The translations under genes were made by a program, and so were the position numbers. From Clostridia bacterium (GTDB lineage: Bacteria; Bacillota_A; Clostridia; Christensenellales; Aristaeellaceae), in NCBI GenBank assembly GCA_017530275.1, contig JAFXMP010000256.1:1-23356 (forward strand): DNA of 23,356 bases, given 5' to 3'. The notes under the pieces were generated by a model. That model made no database searches, was not told the DNA's origin, and saw nothing but the letters and a program-made list of their open reading frames with translations. Of this stretch, positions 1 through 6,713 are shown piece after piece. Position 1 is the stretch's first letter. Each line of letters opens with the position of its first letter.

Positions 1-180
1 AAAACAGTATTCCGTTTCCGGCGAAAGCCCTTCCGCCGTCCAGTGAGTGCGCTCCGTGCCGCCCATTGGCCTGCCGTCGATCAGCACCGCATACCGGGCG
101 GGAAAGGACGCCTGATCCGGCTGATCCCACCATAAGGTGACGGATGAATCCGTCGCCGCAGAGAATAGCTCCGTGCGCAT
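1..180 (-). CDS. N-terminus of a probable GH28-type glycoside hydrolase with an FnIII-like domain (partial)
   Basis: The first 60 codons of a minus-strand gene that leaves the window at position 1. It begins at ATG 178-180 behind a good GGGAGGT ribosome binding site and has no stop in the visible part. The peptide opens MRTELFSAATDSSVTLWWDQ and continues with a beta-rich pattern ending in GLSPETEY, which looks like the small fibronectin-III-like domain that begins many clostridial polygalacturonase-like (family GH28) enzymes. No signal peptide is present, so the product would be cytosolic, which would fit trimming of imported pectic oligosaccharides. The catalytic domain lies outside the window, so the GH28 assignment is inference from the N-terminal domain only; another FnIII-headed enzyme is possible. 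A promoter at 236-264 serves it. Confidence 0.55.
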   Translation of the reverse strand, partial: MRTELFSAATDSSVTLWWDQPDQASFPARYAVLIDGRPMGGTERTHWTAEGLSPETEYCF

Positions 181-235
181 ATCGCACCTCCCATTTACGG
201 CGGGCCTCAATACCAGCCGCGTTGATTCCCCTGAA

Positions 236-264
236 ATTATATCCATTTTCTTCCCAGCGCGCAA
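236..264 (-). promoter_or_regulatory. Promoter for the partial hydrolase gene
   Basis: Read on the minus strand: TTGCGC (-35) at 264-259, a 17-bp spacer, and TATAAT (-10) at 241-236. It lies 56 bp upstream of the ATG at 180. The -10 is perfect and the -35 matches only the TTG part of the consensus. Confidence 0.6.
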
Positions 265-289
265 CCGTATCGGAAGAATTTCAACAATC

Positions 290-315
290 AAAAACCCCTC
301 AGGCAAGCTGAAGGG
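290..315 (-). terminator. Rho-independent terminator after the D-Ala-D-Ala carboxypeptidase gene
   Basis: On the minus strand CCCTTCAG, a five-base loop and CTGAGGGG form an 8-bp stem with one G-T wobble, followed directly by five T residues. It sits just past the carboxypeptidase stop at 331 and upstream of the hydrolase promoter, so it should separate the two units. Confidence 0.75.
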
Positions 316-330
316 CGAACTCAATAGGAA

Positions 331-1779
331 TTACCGGTAATACCGGCTGGTGGGTTTGAACGCCTTGACCTTCCTGCGCTTTTTGAGCAGGCGGAACAAT
401 GCTTTGAGCAGTCGTACGGCGATGAACACCGCCGCGATGGGCAGGACCAGGTACAGCACCACCAATTCCACCGTGAGCCGCGGAAAAGGATTAGGATCGT
501 TTTCCGCGTCGGCGATGATCTGGTCCACCGAAGGAAAAAGCTGCTCCCGGGCGGCGATGGACCGGGATGCCACCAGATCGTACACCACCGGCACGCCGCT
601 TTCGCCGTAATAGGTCAGGGTACCCATCACTTCTCCCGCGGTGATGGGCGCCTGCAGTTCCCGCGTGAATTCCGTCACCGTATAGCTGGAAAAATTCTGC
701 ACCCAGTATTCCATTTCTTCCCGGGTGGTCACGATCACGTCGGATACGCTGGTAGACTGGAGACGGATCTCCAGCGTCAGCCGCCCCACCTCCGGGTCGT
801 TCAGATCAAAGCCCCGGATATCGATCACCCGGGGATTGCGCAGATAAATCTCGGCGATGCTGGTGCTCAGGAACTGGGAAAACCCATAATCCATCAGCTT
901 GATGGTATCCTCATAACGGCTGGTATCCGACGTGGCGCCCAGCACCACGGAGATCAGGTTCACCCCGTCCCGGCTGGCAGAGGCTACCAGACAGTTGCCC
1001 GCCGCCGAGGTGGTGCCGGTTTTGATGCCGGTGGCGTCGGGATAATAGCGGTTCTTTTTGTTCTCGTCCCCGGATTCGGCCACGAAATTGTTACCATTGA
1101 TGACGGAGCGGGCGCGGTAAATATTGTCCTTGGGCAGCTTATACTCCGGCGCGCTCACGATCGTGCGGAAGGTTTCATCCTGCATGGCGACGCGGGCCAT
1201 AGTGGCAAGGTCCCGGGCGGTGGTATAGTGGTTTTCATCGTGCAGGCCATTGGCGTTCACGAAATGGGTGTTGGAGCAGCCCAGGGACCAGGCCGCCTGG
1301 TTCATCATCCCGGCGAAGGATTCCACCGTACCGCCCAGGCCCTCGGCAATGGCGGTGGCGGCGTCGTTGCCCGATACCAGGATTGCGGCGTAGCAAAGGT
1401 CGATCAGCCTTACCTGCTCTCCCGCCGCGAATTTGGCGGAAGATTCATCCGGGGCCAGGTTCACCGCGTTTTCGCTCAATGGAAACTTCGTTTCCATGCC
1501 GTCTTCCAGGGAATCCCCCAGCATCAGGGCCAGCCACACCGTCAGAATTTTGGTGGTGGAGGCGGGATACATGCGTTCATCCGGGTTTTTCTCAAAGATC
1601 ACCCGGCCTGAATCCGCTTCGATCAGGATCGCCGAGGTGGCGGTCAAATGCCCTTCGGAGAGCAGCTCGGGATAGTTTTTATTGTATTCATCCGCAAGCG
1701 CGGCAGGGCAAAGCGCGGCCAGCATCAGCACGGCCGCCGCCAAGAACCCCATCAGCCGGATTCCCCATCCCCGCTTCAT
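331..1779 (-). CDS. dacF: D-alanyl-D-alanine carboxypeptidase (peptidase S11, DacF/PBP5 type)
   Basis: Removes the terminal D-alanine from peptidoglycan stem peptides at the outer face of the membrane, limiting cross-linking. The 482-residue product has a Sec signal (about residues 8-29, ending ALA-D). All three penicillin-binding motifs are present: S74-T-T-K77 with the nucleophilic serine, S136-G-N138, and K253-T-G255. The region after about residue 310 fits the family's C-terminal beta domain. A hydrophobic segment near 441-462 followed by an Arg/Lys-rich tail suggests a transmembrane anchor, rather than the amphipathic helix of E. coli PBP5. The start is ATG 1779 behind GGAGG. The gene is monocistronic, with a promoter at 1821-1849 and a terminator at 290-315. 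DacF, DacA and DacB cannot be separated by reading alone; the family assignment is firm and the symbol is a best guess. Confidence 0.9.
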   Translation of the reverse strand: MKRGWGIRLMGFLAAAVLMLAALCPAALADEYNKNYPELLSEGHLTATSAILIEADSGRVIFEKNPDERMYPASTTKILTVWLALMLGDSLEDGMETKFPLSENAVNLAPDESSAKFAAGEQVRLIDLCYAAILVSGNDAATAIAEGLGGTVESFAGMMNQAAWSLGCSNTHFVNANGLHDENHYTTARDLATMARVAMQDETFRTIVSAPEYKLPKDNIYRARSVINGNNFVAESGDENKKNRYYPDATGIKTGTTSAAGNCLVASASRDGVNLISVVLGATSDTSRYEDTIKLMDYGFSQFLSTSIAEIYLRNPRVIDIRGFDLNDPEVGRLTLEIRLQSTSVSDVIVTTREEMEYWVQNFSSYTVTEFTRELQAPITAGEVMGTLTYYGESGVPVVYDLVASRSIAAREQLFPSVDQIIADAENDPNPFPRLTVELVVLYLVLPIAAVFIAVRLLKALFRLLKKRRKVKAFKPTSRYYR

Positions 1780-1820
1780 GCGCCCCTCCGCGTTCGTAAA
1801 AGTTTTGAAACACAGGAGTG

Positions 1821-1849
1821 ATTATATCAAAATATTGAGGGTTTGTACA
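1821..1849 (-). promoter_or_regulatory. Promoter of the carboxypeptidase gene
   Basis: Minus strand: TGTACA (-35) at 1849-1844, 17-bp spacer, TATAAT (-10) at 1826-1821, preceded by TGA so that it also reads as an extended -10. It lies 41 bp upstream of the ATG at 1779. Confidence 0.75.
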
Positions 1850-1889
1850 GACTGGGATTGAGTTTCCGTATAGCCCAAGAAGGATCGAA

Positions 1890-2213
1890 TTAATATACTT
1901 CCTGGGCGCGCAGCTTATAGCCCCGGCGGTACACCGTTTCGATGGAGGAAAAGCCTAACTTTTTCCGCAGGCGCTGGATATGCACGTCCACCGTGCGGGT
2001 CTCCCCCGGGCACAGATAACCCCAGGCGTCCCGCAGCAGTTCTTCCCGGGACACGGGCCGGTCAATATTCTGGGCCAGCTCCTGCAAAAGAGAAAATTCC
2101 TGCTGGGTCAGCTCGCAAGGCTCCCCGTCCACATAAACCATCTTTTCGTCCTCATCAATGGCCAGCAGGGTGGGGCTGTCTTCCTTGGAAAAAATCGAAA
2201 TCATCGTACTCAA
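1890..2213 (-). CDS. Stand-alone OmpR/PhoB-type winged-helix DNA-binding protein without a receiver domain
   Basis: A 107-residue protein that is essentially only the C-terminal effector domain of an OmpR/PhoB response regulator. The stretch ELTQQEFSLLQELAQN, then REELLRDAWG, TRTVDVHIQRLRKKLG and the wing IETVYRRGYKL give the standard sheet, helix-turn-helix and wing. There is no receiver domain and no room for one: only about 20 residues precede the fold. The chosen start is TTG 2213, five bases after GGTGAGG; ATG 2204, three codons further in, is the alternative. It presumably binds DNA as a transcription factor without phosphorylation of its own. It is divergent from the phosphorelay operon that begins at 2418, so it may act on the shared 204-bp intergenic region. 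Its target and signal are unknown. Confidence 0.85.
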   Translation of the reverse strand: MSTMISIFSKEDSPTLLAIDEDEKMVYVDGEPCELTQQEFSLLQELAQNIDRPVSREELLRDAWGYLCPGETRTVDVHIQRLRKKLGFSSIETVYRRGYKLRAQEVY

Positions 2214-2305
2214 CTCATCCTCACCTCACTCATATAGACGAACGAAATCCGCCGTTTGTTCCATAGCCGCGAAAAAAAGCGCCGGCTGTTCAAAATGCGG
2301 GAATA

Positions 2306-2334
2306 TTGCCTTTCTATTGATCTTCGTATATAAT
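2306..2334 (+). promoter_or_regulatory. Promoter of the phosphorelay operon
   Basis: TTGCCT (-35) at 2306-2311, 17-bp spacer, TATAAT (-10) at 2329-2334, giving a leader of about 77 bases before ATG 2418. No equally clear promoter was found for the divergent winged-helix gene in the same gap. Confidence 0.75.
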
Positions 2335-2417
2335 GGGACCTGTGAAGGGATACAAAGGAAAAGCTGTGCAGGGGTTGCAGACAGTGCGCGTGATTTCATA
2401 CAAAATGAGGGTTGAGC

Positions 2418-3434
2418 ATGATCCACGAAAAAACCAGCGTAATGGTTGTCGATGATGAAATAATGAGCCTCAAGGTGGCAAAGCGCGTATTCGACAAGGC
2501 TGGCATTGAAGGCCGTTATTTCAGCTCCGGCACTGACGCTTTTGCCTTTCTGGACGGCGAACACATTCCCGACGTCATTCTGCTGGATGTGCATATGCCG
2601 GATATCAACGGCTTCGATATTTTGAAGCAGTTGAAAGCATCGCCTGCTTACCGGAACGTGCCGGTGGTTTTTCTAACAGGCGACGGGGACGTTCGCACGG
2701 AGACCGAAGGGCTGCATGCCGGGGCCGCCGATTTCGTGCGGAAGCCCTTTGCCGCGGAAGTGCTGCTCAAACGCGTGCGCAACATCATGGAGCTGAACCG
2801 GCTGCATGAAAGCATGTCGCATGAAATCCGGGTAAAAACAGAAAAGCTGTCCCATGCCTATTTACAGATCGTTCAGGCGCTGGCGGCGTCCGTCGACGCG
2901 AAGGACCGCTATACCCACGGCCATTCCGCCCGGGTGGCGCAGTACGCGAAGGAGATTGCCATGCGCGCCGGATTCAGCGAGCGGGAGCAGGAAAAAATCT
3001 ACATGATGGGCCTTCTGCACGACGTGGGCAAGATCGGCATTCGGGACGCGATCATCAACAAAACGAGCCGCCTGACCGAGGAAGAGTTTGCGGAAATCAA
3101 GACTCATCCGGCTGTCGGCGCGCAGATCCTGGCGAAAATCAACGACCTGCCCGAACTGGAAATCGGCGCGCACTGGCATCATGAGCGCTATGACGGGCGC
3201 GGCTATCCCGACGGGCTCGCGGGAGAAAATATCCCGGAGGTGGCGCGGATCATCGCGGTGGCGGACACCTATGACGCCATGACGAGCAACCGCAGCTACC
3301 GCAGGCAACTGCCCCAGGCGGCGGTCCGGGCGGAGATCGAACGGTGCAAAGGCAGCCAGTTCGACCCGCGCTTTGCCGATATCATGCTGGACATCATGGA
3401 CGAGGACAAAGACTATGCGATGCGGGAGGTGTGA
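2418..3434 (+). CDS. Response regulator with receiver and HD-GYP domains (cyclic-di-GMP phosphodiesterase)
   Basis: RpfG-like output protein of 338 residues. The receiver domain (about 6-125) has the acidic pair D12-D13, phospho-acceptor D57 in LLDVHMP, T87 and K109. After a helical linker the HD-GYP domain (about 148-330) carries H201-D202 in LLHDVGK, H230, H254-H255-E256 and the DGRGYP motif at 259-264, the residues expected for metal binding and cyclic-di-GMP hydrolysis. The intact set argues for an active enzyme. I chose ATG 2418, seven bases after GAGG, over the TTG six bases upstream, which would sit almost on the binding site. It is the first gene of a three-gene operon; the stop is two bases from the Hpt start. 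It probably receives phosphate from the Hpt protein. Expected effect: lower cyclic-di-GMP, favouring motility over surface attachment (family knowledge). Confidence 0.92.
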   Translation: MIHEKTSVMVVDDEIMSLKVAKRVFDKAGIEGRYFSSGTDAFAFLDGEHIPDVILLDVHMPDINGFDILKQLKASPAYRNVPVVFLTGDGDVRTETEGLHAGAADFVRKPFAAEVLLKRVRNIMELNRLHESMSHEIRVKTEKLSHAYLQIVQALAASVDAKDRYTHGHSARVAQYAKEIAMRAGFSEREQEKIYMMGLLHDVGKIGIRDAIINKTSRLTEEEFAEIKTHPAVGAQILAKINDLPELEIGAHWHHERYDGRGYPDGLAGENIPEVARIIAVADTYDAMTSNRSYRRQLPQAAVRAEIERCKGSQFDPRFADIMLDIMDEDKDYAMREV

Positions 3435-3436
3435 GC

Positions 3437-3796
3437 ATGCTGGATACCCATGCTTTGCAGTCGCTGGGCATTGACGACGCGGAAGGGCTGACATACTGCG
3501 CGGACGATATGGATTTCTATGGAGAGATGCTGGCGGAATATGTGAACGAGCATGATGCGAACGAGACCCGCATGCAGCGGTTTTTCGAGGCGCGGGACTG
3601 GGCCAATTATCGCATCCTTATGCACTCCGTCAAGAATACGTCCCGGATGATCGGCGCGTCCGATCTTTCCGAAAAAGCGCACGGGCTGGAGCTGGCGGCG
3701 AAGGAAGGGGACGAATCCGCGCTGCGGACGGCCCACACGCCTTTTCTTGCGGATTACGCCGCGCTGGCTGACGGTCTTCGGGAGATGATCGGATGA
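3437..3796 (+). CDS. Histidine phosphotransfer (Hpt) domain protein
   Basis: A 119-residue single-domain Hpt protein. The helical pattern has phospho-accepting H63 in the motif MHSVKNTSRMIGA (HxxKN), followed by the helix in which small residues pack against the histidine. Such proteins have no catalytic activity; they shuttle phosphate between two receiver domains. The start is ATG 3437, six bases after GGAGGT and directly behind the stop of the HD-GYP gene. Its own stop overlaps the kinase start (ATGA, 3793-3796), so translation of the two is likely coupled. The context indicates phosphate flow from the receiver of the hybrid kinase (D508) to H63 to D57 of the HD-GYP protein. The direction is inferred from domain order, not shown. 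Confidence 0.88.
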   Translation: MLDTHALQSLGIDDAEGLTYCADDMDFYGEMLAEYVNEHDANETRMQRFFEARDWANYRILMHSVKNTSRMIGASDLSEKAHGLELAAKEGDESALRTAHTPFLADYAALADGLREMIG

Positions 3797-5535
3797 AAAC
3801 GCGGATCAAACAAATCCTGAATGCGGACCTCCCGCTGCAGAGCAGGCTGTTCCAGCTTTTGTCCGCCATCGCCCTGGCGGAATTTGTGGTGGTTTCCGTG
3901 TACACCATCCTGTCCGGGGGCAATACCCTCCATATCGCGGTCATGCTGATCGGCACGGCGCTTTTTGGCGCGACGGTGGCCCTGACCTTTCAGACAGGAA
4001 AAATGCGGGCGGGATCGGCTGTCTCCGGTATGCTCTATTTTCTCATGTATCCCCTGACCTTCTTTTCCTCCGGCGGGATGTACGGCGGCGCGCCCGTCGT
4101 ATTTGCTTTCGCGCTGGTCTATGTGTATCTGGCGACCCAGAAATGGGAACGCGTTCTGGTCCTGGCATTGTGTATCGTCGTGAGCGGCATTTGCTATCTT
4201 GTCTCCGTTCTCCATCCAGAGCTGCTGGACCGGCATACCGTGACCGCCGAGCATGTGGAATCGTTTTTGTCCATCCTGCTGGTCACCCTGCTGATTTGCT
4301 CGCTCTTTGCCTTCGTCACCTCGGTATACAGGGCGGAAAACCGGATCGTGCAGAAGCAGAAAAAGGAGATCGAAGGGCTGAATCAGGCGCAGAAGCGGTT
4401 CTTTTCCAGCATGAGCCATGAAATCCGCACCCCGGTGAACGCCATCATCGGCTTGAACGAAATGACGCTGCGGGAAAAAATACCCTCCGAGGTAAGGGAA
4501 AACGCGCAGAATATCGAAATCGCAAGCAGGACCCTGCTGCAAACGATCAATGAAATTCTGGATATGTCCCGGCTGGAAACCGGACGCATGGAGCTGACCA
4601 ACAGCAGCTACAAAACCACCGGCATGCTGTCCGACGTGGTGGGCATGACATGGCTTCGGGCAAAGGAAAAAGGACTGGATTATCGAATCGAGGTGGAACC
4701 CGCGCTGCCCTCCATGCTGAACGGCGACGAGGCGCGGATCAAGCAAATCCTGCTCAATGTGATCACCAATGCCATTAAATACACCAAAACCGGCTCCGTG
4801 ACGCTGACCGTCGGCGGCCGCACGGACGAAACCGGAACGTTTCGGATGGTCTATGACGTCGCCGACACGGGTATCGGGATTCGGGAAGCGGACATTCCCC
4901 ACCTGTTTACCGCGTTTCTGCGCCTTGACGAACAGAAGAACCGCGCGATCGAGGGCACAGGACTGGGGCTTTCCATCGTAAAGCAGCTATTGGATATGAT
5001 GGGCGGCACGGTCCGCGTCACCAGCACCTATGGAGAGGGCTCCACCTTCCATATCGAGATTCCGCAAACTGTCGCGGACGATACCCCCGTGGGTACGGTG
5101 GACCTGAAAAAGGAGGAAAGACCCGATGCGCCGGACAAACCAAGCGTTCTGTTTTTTCCGAACCTCAAAATTCTCGCCGTGGACGATACGCCCATGAATC
5201 TGATGGTGGTGAAAAAGCTGCTTCGGGAAACAAAAGCGCGGGTAGATACGGCGGCCAGCGGCGAAGAAGCGCTGCAAAAAACGCTGGAAAACCGTTACGA
5301 CATCATTCTGATGGATCACCAGATGCCCGGAATGGACGGCGTCAAATGCCTGCATAAGATCAGAAACCAGGAAAACGGCCTGTGCTGCGAAAGCAAAATC
5401 GTGTGCCTGACGGCTAACGTTGGTTCGGAAATCGAACAGCTCTGCATGCGGGAGGGTTTCGACGGTTTTTTGGCAAAGCCTGTGCGCGGCATGACGCTGA
5501 CAGCGGAAATCAAGCGTCTTACGGATGAAAGATGA
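3793..5535 (+). CDS. Membrane-bound hybrid sensor histidine kinase (HisKA-HATPase-REC)
   Basis: A 580-residue hybrid kinase. The first 180 residues are a bundle of about six hydrophobic segments (roughly 18-40, 48-66, 75-93, 98-115, 119-139, 158-178) with very short loops and no extracytoplasmic sensor domain, so the signal is probably sensed within the membrane. A short helix leads to the HisKA domain with H209 in SSMSHEIRTP. The ATPase domain has N322 and N326 (N box), D358-T-G-I-G (G1) and GTGLGLSIV near 388-396 (G2). The C-terminal receiver (about 457-575) has D464-D465, phospho-acceptor D508 in LMDHQMP, T540 and K562. It is the last gene of the operon and starts inside the Hpt stop codon. 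Every catalytic residue checked is present. The stimulus cannot be read from the sequence. Confidence 0.92.
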   Translation: MKTRIKQILNADLPLQSRLFQLLSAIALAEFVVVSVYTILSGGNTLHIAVMLIGTALFGATVALTFQTGKMRAGSAVSGMLYFLMYPLTFFSSGGMYGGAPVVFAFALVYVYLATQKWERVLVLALCIVVSGICYLVSVLHPELLDRHTVTAEHVESFLSILLVTLLICSLFAFVTSVYRAENRIVQKQKKEIEGLNQAQKRFFSSMSHEIRTPVNAIIGLNEMTLREKIPSEVRENAQNIEIASRTLLQTINEILDMSRLETGRMELTNSSYKTTGMLSDVVGMTWLRAKEKGLDYRIEVEPALPSMLNGDEARIKQILLNVITNAIKYTKTGSVTLTVGGRTDETGTFRMVYDVADTGIGIREADIPHLFTAFLRLDEQKNRAIEGTGLGLSIVKQLLDMMGGTVRVTSTYGEGSTFHIEIPQTVADDTPVGTVDLKKEERPDAPDKPSVLFFPNLKILAVDDTPMNLMVVKKLLRETKARVDTAASGEEALQKTLENRYDIILMDHQMPGMDGVKCLHKIRNQENGLCCESKIVCLTANVGSEIEQLCMREGFDGFLAKPVRGMTLTAEIKRLTDER

Positions 5536-5552
5536 TCCTGCAATCTCCTTGA

Positions 5553-5581
5553 TTGACGCATCCTGGAGAATATGCGATAAT
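5553..5581 (+). promoter_or_regulatory. Promoter of the sugar kinase gene
   Basis: TTGACG (-35) at 5553-5558, 17-bp spacer, GATAAT (-10) at 5576-5581; five of six bases match the consensus in each element. It lies 18 bp past the kinase stop and 40 bp before ATG 5621, so the sugar kinase has its own transcript. Confidence 0.8.
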
Positions 5582-5620
5582 AGAAAAACAAACGCTCTCA
5601 CGACGAAGGAGGTTTTCCCC

Positions 5621-6583
5621 ATGTTTGACGTTGTAGCCCTGGGTGAGCTGTTGATCGATTTCGCCCCCAAGTCCATCGACGATGCGGGCTATCCCACCCT
5701 GGCGGCCAATCCCGGCGGCGCACCGGGCAATTTTCTGGCGGCGCTGAACAAATATGGCTGCAAAACCGCCATGATCGGCAAAGTGGGAAGCGATATGTTT
5801 GGCTCCCTGCTGATAAACACGCTGAAAAACGCCGGCATCGACACCCGGGGCGTGCGGGTTGATCCCAGCGTATTCACCACCCTGGCTTTCGTTTCTTTGG
5901 ACAAAAGCGGCAACCGTGATTTCAGCTTTGCCCGCAAACCCGGGGCAGACACCTGCTTAACGCCCGGCGAAGTAGACGAATCGCTTTTGAACGGCGCGAA
6001 GGTCTTCCATTTCGGCACCCTGTCTTTGACCGACGAGCCCGCCGCATCCGCCACTCGAAAGGCCGTTCGGCTGGCAAAGGAACACGGCCTGCTGATCAGC
6101 CTGGACCCCAATCTGCGCAAGCCTCTCTGGAAAAATGAGGAGGACGCTAAGGCGGCAGTGGAATGGAGCCTCCGGCAGGCGGACATCGTGAAGATCAGCG
6201 ATGAAGAAATCCACTGGCTCTGGGACCTGAATCCGGAAGAGGGCGCGCAGAAGCTGCTCCGGGAATACGGCGTTTCCCTGGTGTACGCCACCCTGGGCCC
6301 CAAGGGCTGCCACGCTGTTACCCATAACGTCAGCATCACGGTGCCCAGTCCCTCCGGCATTCACGTGGTGGACACCACCGGCGCGGGGGATATTTTCGGC
6401 GGCAGCGCCATGAGCCAATTCCTCCAATGCGGCAAAGCGCCTGCCGACCTGACAAAAGAGGAACTGGAAGGCATTGTTCGCTTCGCCTGCACCGCCGCCA
6501 GCCTGTCCACCCAAACCCACGGGGGCATTTCCAGCGTGCCGGAACGGGAAGCGGTGCTGGCGAAGATGGCGGAAAACGTCTGA
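5621..6583 (+). CDS. PfkB-family carbohydrate kinase, probable fructokinase
   Basis: Phosphorylates a sugar with ATP in the cytosol; fructose to fructose 6-phosphate is the likeliest reaction. The 320-residue product has the ribokinase fold: GELLIDF at the N-terminus, the sugar-binding PGGAPGNFLAAL stretch (31-42), the LDPNLRKPLW block (161-170) typical of bacterial fructokinases, and the anion-hole motif DTTGAGDIFGG with base D257. Length is normal for the family. The start is ATG 5621, eight bases after AAGGAGGT; the open frame extends upstream to 5525, overlapping the histidine kinase, but lacks a binding site there. It is not linked to a sucrose or mannitol operon here, so substrate specificity is inferred from motif likeness only. 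Ketogluconokinase or another PfkB kinase remains possible. Confidence 0.85.
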   Translation: MFDVVALGELLIDFAPKSIDDAGYPTLAANPGGAPGNFLAALNKYGCKTAMIGKVGSDMFGSLLINTLKNAGIDTRGVRVDPSVFTTLAFVSLDKSGNRDFSFARKPGADTCLTPGEVDESLLNGAKVFHFGTLSLTDEPAASATRKAVRLAKEHGLLISLDPNLRKPLWKNEEDAKAAVEWSLRQADIVKISDEEIHWLWDLNPEEGAQKLLREYGVSLVYATLGPKGCHAVTHNVSITVPSPSGIHVVDTTGAGDIFGGSAMSQFLQCGKAPADLTKEELEGIVRFACTAASLSTQTHGGISSVPEREAVLAKMAENV

Positions 6584-6606
6584 TCGTTTACATTTCCTGT
6601 TTTTTT
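6571..6606 (+). terminator. Possible weak terminator overlapping the end of the sugar kinase gene
   Basis: AAACG at 6574-6578 can pair with CGTTT at 6585-6589 around the stop codon, with GGAA/TTCC able to extend it, and seven T residues run from 6600 to 6606. The stem is AT-rich and short, so this is a low-confidence call resting mainly on the T tract. Confidence 0.3.
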
Positions 6607-6632
6607 CGGTAAGAAACCGTGCGAGCAAAGCA

Positions 6633-6661
6633 TTGCCGCCGTCCCCGTTTTCCCCTATAAT
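6633..6661 (+). promoter_or_regulatory. Promoter of the BMP-domain protein operon
   Basis: TTGCCG (-35) at 6633-6638, 17-bp spacer, TATAAT (-10) at 6656-6661. Transcription would start near 6668, exactly where the leader hairpin at 6668-6700 begins. Confidence 0.75.
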
Positions 6662-6667
6662 GCAGCC

Positions 6668-6700
6668 GCGCGGGCAAAATAAAAAAAGAACCGCCCGCGC
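6668..6700 (+). promoter_or_regulatory. 5'-leader hairpin directly upstream of the BMP gene ribosome binding site
   Basis: GCGCGGGC at 6668-6675 pairs perfectly with GCCCGCGC at 6693-6700, leaving a 17-base, almost pure-A loop. The hairpin ends four bases before GGAGGA (6705-6710). It could protect the 5' end of the mRNA or adjust access to the ribosome binding site; no known riboswitch class is recognised. Confidence 0.5.
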
Positions 6701-6713
6701 CTATGGAGGAAAT

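Noticed and set aside
137..340. 67-codon plus-strand frame near the left edge
   Set aside because: It overlaps the hydrolase start, its promoter and the dacF terminator, with no binding site and no conserved pattern.
3754..4902. 382-codon antisense frame over the histidine kinase gene
   Set aside because: It lies opposite a kinase with fully conserved motifs and has typical shadow composition (His, Gln, Gly, Asp).
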